A DNA stretch of 64,000 bases from Chelonobacter oris (GTDB lineage Bacteria; Pseudomonadota; Gammaproteobacteria; Enterobacterales; Pasteurellaceae), in the NCBI RefSeq assembly GCF_000772535.1, contig NZ_JSUM01000014.1, positions 225,523-289,522 on the forward strand. Direction: 5' to 3'. Position numbers and translations under genes: made by a program. Below are positions 62,077 to 64,000 of the stretch, piece by piece (the first letter of the stretch is position 1; each line of letters opens with the position of its first letter). The notes under the pieces are model-generated. The model did no database searches and had not been told where the DNA came from. It worked only from the letters and a program-made list of their open reading frames with translations.

Positions 62077-62796
62077 CTATTGTTGTGCCAGCTCTTGATC
62101 AAGCCGTTCAATTGTTTGCTTCATCACATCATGGCAATGGGCGGCAAGCTCACGGACATTCTCACGGCTATAGCCTGATGTCTCAATCGGCGGTAACATT
62201 TCGCAAATCACTTTTCCGTTGTTCCAACGGTTCAGGTTGATTTTATTATGCAAATTGCTACAGCAAACCGGCACAATCGGCACACCCGCCGCAATGGCGG
62301 CATGAAACGCGCCGGTTTTAAACGGCAACAGCCCCCTGCCACGACTACGAGTGCCCTCCGGAAACATCCAAATAGAGAGATTATCCTGATGAATGCGCTT
62401 TGCCAGTTCCCCCATTGTTGAATGGGCTTTGCTCTTATTGTCGCGATCCAGCAAAATATTCCCACTCGCCCAGTACAAAATGCCGAAAAAAGGAATAAAC
62501 AATAAACTTTTTTTACCGACACTGACCGTACGCGGCCTAACCATATACGCCATCGTCACCATATCGTAATTATTCTGATGGTTGCCGATATAAATACAAG
62601 GGCCGTTATGACTTGCATTTGCTGCAAAACGGTGTTCTACTTCAACGCCGAATAATGGATGCAAACGCCCGAACCAACGAGCAACAACACCGACATTACT
62701 CGGATTTTTGAAGCGGATAAGCGAATAAACCGTTCCGAATAAACAGATAAAAAGTGCGGCAAAAATCACCGCTATCACACGTAACAATAATAACAT
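62077..62796 (-). CDS. plsC: 1-acylglycerol-3-phosphate O-acyltransferase
   Basis: Acylates lysophosphatidic acid to phosphatidic acid in the inner membrane. The product is 239 aa with an N-terminal membrane segment (about 1-24). Motif I NHQNNYD (HX4D, about 72-78), FPEGTRSRG (motif III, about 145-153) and VPIVPVC (motif IV). First gene of plsC-ftsP. An 8-bp inverted repeat (62796-62803 / 62821-62828) lies in the region divergent to lpxH. Confidence 0.95.
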   Translation of the reverse strand: MLLLLRVIAVIFAALFICLFGTVYSLIRFKNPSNVGVVARWFGRLHPLFGVEVEHRFAANASHNGPCIYIGNHQNNYDMVTMAYMVRPRTVSVGKKSLLFIPFFGILYWASGNILLDRDNKSKAHSTMGELAKRIHQDNLSIWMFPEGTRSRGRGLLPFKTGAFHAAIAAGVPIVPVCCSNLHNKINLNRWNNGKVICEMLPPIETSGYSRENVRELAAHCHDVMKQTIERLDQELAQQ

Positions 62797-62914
62797 ATAC
62801 TCTTTTCCTCAAATTTTGCTAGAGTATAGCGAAAATAGAAAAATATGTGTATCGAATCGATCGTCATTCCTTAAAAAACCCGACGATTTTCAGTTTAACC
62901 GGAACAGCCATTAC

Positions 62915-63640
62915 ATGAAAAAAACGTATTTTATTGCCGATCTTCATTTAAGCGAACAGCAACCGCACTTGACCGAATTATTTCAACATTTTATGCAAAC
63001 GGAAGCCGTTCGTGCCGATGCGTTGTATATTTTAGGAGATCTATTTGATTTTTGGATTGGCGATGACGAACGTTCCGTGTTATCAACGTTAGTGCAAACT
63101 GAAATCAAAAAGCTGACTGAGCAGGGAATCAGCGTTTATTTTCAGCATGGTAATCGTGATTTCCTACTTGGCAAAGGCTTTGCACGAAAGTGCGGTCTGA
63201 TTTTATTGCCCGAATATCACGTTATCAACTTGTACGGAACGCCGACCCTGCTTTGCCATGGCGATACCTTATGCATTGATGATGTAAACTATCAAGAATA
63301 CCGAAAAAAAGTACATAATATCTGGCGACAGCGGCTTTTTCTCTGCCTACCGCTATTCATCCGTTTACAACTCGCCAATAAAATCAGAAGTAAAAGCCAA
63401 CAACAAAAAACGGAAAAATCGTTTGAGATTATGGACGTCAATCAGGATTTTGTAAATCAGACAATGCAACGCTTTAACGTCACACAGTTGATTCACGGCC
63501 ATACACATCGCCAAGCCGTACATTTGGTGAATGATACACAAAACCGCACTTTAACGCGCATCGTGCTTAGTGATTGGCGCAACAGTGCGCCATATTTGCT
63601 ATATTCCGAACAGGGATATGCGTTTAACGAACTAAAATAG
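62915..63640 (+). CDS. lpxH: UDP-2,3-diacylglucosamine hydrolase LpxH
   Basis: Cleaves UDP-2,3-diacylglucosamine to lipid X and UMP in lipid A synthesis. The product is 241 aa calcineurin-like phosphoesterase: FIADLHLSE (6-14), [11 protein letters not shown] (about 44-54), HGNRDFLLG (about 84-92), HGDT (about 117-120) and HGHTHR (about 197-202), all metal-binding motifs present. ATG 62915 ([12 protein letters not shown]) matches family; the frame is open 33 codons upstream with no similarity. With lpxC this provides two lipid A steps in the window. Confidence 0.95.
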   Translation: MKKTYFIADLHLSEQQPHLTELFQHFMQTEAVRADALYILGDLFDFWIGDDERSVLSTLVQTEIKKLTEQGISVYFQHGNRDFLLGKGFARKCGLILLPEYHVINLYGTPTLLCHGDTLCIDDVNYQEYRKKVHNIWRQRLFLCLPLFIRLQLANKIRSKSQQQKTEKSFEIMDVNQDFVNQTMQRFNVTQLIHGHTHRQAVHLVNDTQNRTLTRIVLSDWRNSAPYLLYSEQGYAFNELK

Positions 63641-63680
63641 GAATACAAGCAGTAAAAAAATAAAAATAGATTGGAAATTA

Positions 63681-63756
63681 TGGCAGGGGCGGAGAGGCTC
63701 GAACTCCCAACACCCGGTTTTGGAGACCGGTGCTCTACCAATTGAACTACGCCCCT
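63681..63756 (-). tRNA. tRNA-Trp (anticodon CCA)
   Basis: 76-nt cloverleaf on the minus strand: acceptor AGGGGCG/CGCCCCT, anticodon loop TCTCCAAA-type with CCA, T-loop GTTCGAG, encoded CCA end (63683-63681). It lies 11 bp after tRNA-Asp at the end of the rrn operon. Confidence 0.97.
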
Positions 63757-63767
63757 AAATTGTGAGT

Positions 63768-63844
63768 TGGCGGAATGGACGGGACTCGAACCCGCGACCC
63801 CCTGCGTGACAGGCAGGTATTCTAACCAGCTGAACTACCACTCC
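63768..63844 (-). tRNA. tRNA-Asp (anticodon GTC)
   Basis: 77-nt cloverleaf on the minus strand: acceptor GGAGTGG/CCATTCC, anticodon stem CCTGC/GCAGG with loop containing GTC, T-arm CGGG-TTCGAGT-CCCG, encoded CCA. The 5S-tRNA-Asp-tRNA-Trp order is a common rrn operon end in this family. Confidence 0.97.
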
Positions 63845-63858
63845 GCTGAAATTGATAA

Positions 63859-63943
63859 TTGGTAGTGACCTACTCTCACATGGGGAGACCCCACACTACC
63901 ATCGGCGTGGAATCAGGTGGCTCTGTTGCACTATAGCTACCAA
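63859..63943 (-). rRNA. rrf: 5S rRNA with internal deletion (about 85 nt instead of ~115)
   Basis: On the minus strand the gene begins TTGGTAGCTATAG and ends CACTACCAA; these ends pair as helix I. The 5' arm through CACCTGATTCCA and the 3' half from CGCCGATGGTAGTG through helices IV and V are normal, but the segment between them (equivalent to E. coli 5S nt ~40-67, the loop beginning GCCGAACUCAGAAG) is missing. That segment contains loop C and parts of helices II and III, to which L5 and L18 bind. It is probably not a functional 5S as written; a pseudogene, or a sequence/assembly error. Confidence 0.8.
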
Positions 63944-63948
63944 AATTT

Positions 63949-63992
63949 TTATTTTCTAAATAAACTCTGCTTTAAGTTTACTTAGAAAATAA
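63949..63992 (-). repeat. Long hairpin in the 23S-5S spacer
   Basis: TTATTTTCTAA...(63949-63965) and its near-complement (63976-63992) form a 17-bp stem with a single G/A (G-U in RNA) position and a 10-nt loop, just before the 5S start in transcription order. Probably an rRNA processing structure. Confidence 0.55.
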
Positions 63993-64000
63993 TATCCGGC

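Overview
This window is chromosome from a Pasteurellaceae bacterium (Gammaproteobacteria). The main evidence is the 9-mer AAGTGCGGT and its complement ACCGCACTT. This is the Haemophilus-type DNA uptake sequence, and I count roughly 60 copies, about one per kilobase. Housekeeping gene order fits the family, with enterobacterial-style synteny that has lost some genes. The species cannot be named from this sequence alone. No phage, transposon, integrase or CRISPR array was seen.

Layout. 1-251: start of PBP1A (minus). 414-4091: comABCDE, the type IV pilus/competence assembly operon ending in the secretin ComE. 4351-6905: aroK, aroB, dam. 6883-7188: a DUF721/DciA-like gene (minus). 7306-10891: secM-secA-mutT, with a short SecM ending in an IRAGP arrest motif. 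10983-15531: argD, a small HhH protein, tldD, rng. 15703-20428: murA-ibaG-mlaBCDEF read on the minus strand, divergent from 20615-23865 (lptC-lptA-lptB-ptsN-rapZ). A tRNA-Arg(CCT) follows, then dcuB, arcB and purC. 29003-46995: a complete dcw cluster on the minus strand (mraZ-rsmH-ftsL-ftsI-murE-murF-mraY-murD-ftsW-murG-murC-ddlB-ftsQ-ftsA-ftsZ-lpxC). 47304-50880: phoH(ybeZ)-ybeY-tmcA (minus). 50972-57683: an AT-rich D-allose operon (regulator, alsB-A-C-E-K, rpiB) placed between ybeZ and miaB. 57827-63640: miaB, ubiF, ftsP, plsC, lpxH. 63681-64000: the end of an rrn operon on the minus strand (5S, tRNA-Asp, tRNA-Trp), in which the 5S gene has an internal deletion.

How the genes work together. 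Most of the window is cell-envelope biology: peptidoglycan precursor synthesis and division (dcw cluster, murA, PBP1A, ftsP), lipid A and LPS transport (lpxC, lpxH, lptCAB), retrograde phospholipid transport (mla) and phospholipid synthesis (plsC). rapZ controls amino-sugar supply in relatives. dcuB and arcB point to fumarate-type anaerobic metabolism with redox control. The als operon forms a complete route from D-allose to fructose-6-phosphate.

Points of most interest: the SecM variant followed by an inverted uptake-sequence hairpin before secA; the 5S gene lacking about 28 nt; ArcB with Ala in place of redox Cys180; the uptake-sequence-free als island; four phased MraZ-type operator repeats upstream of mraZ; and a second enriched 9-mer, AAGAGCGGT, one base away from the uptake sequence.
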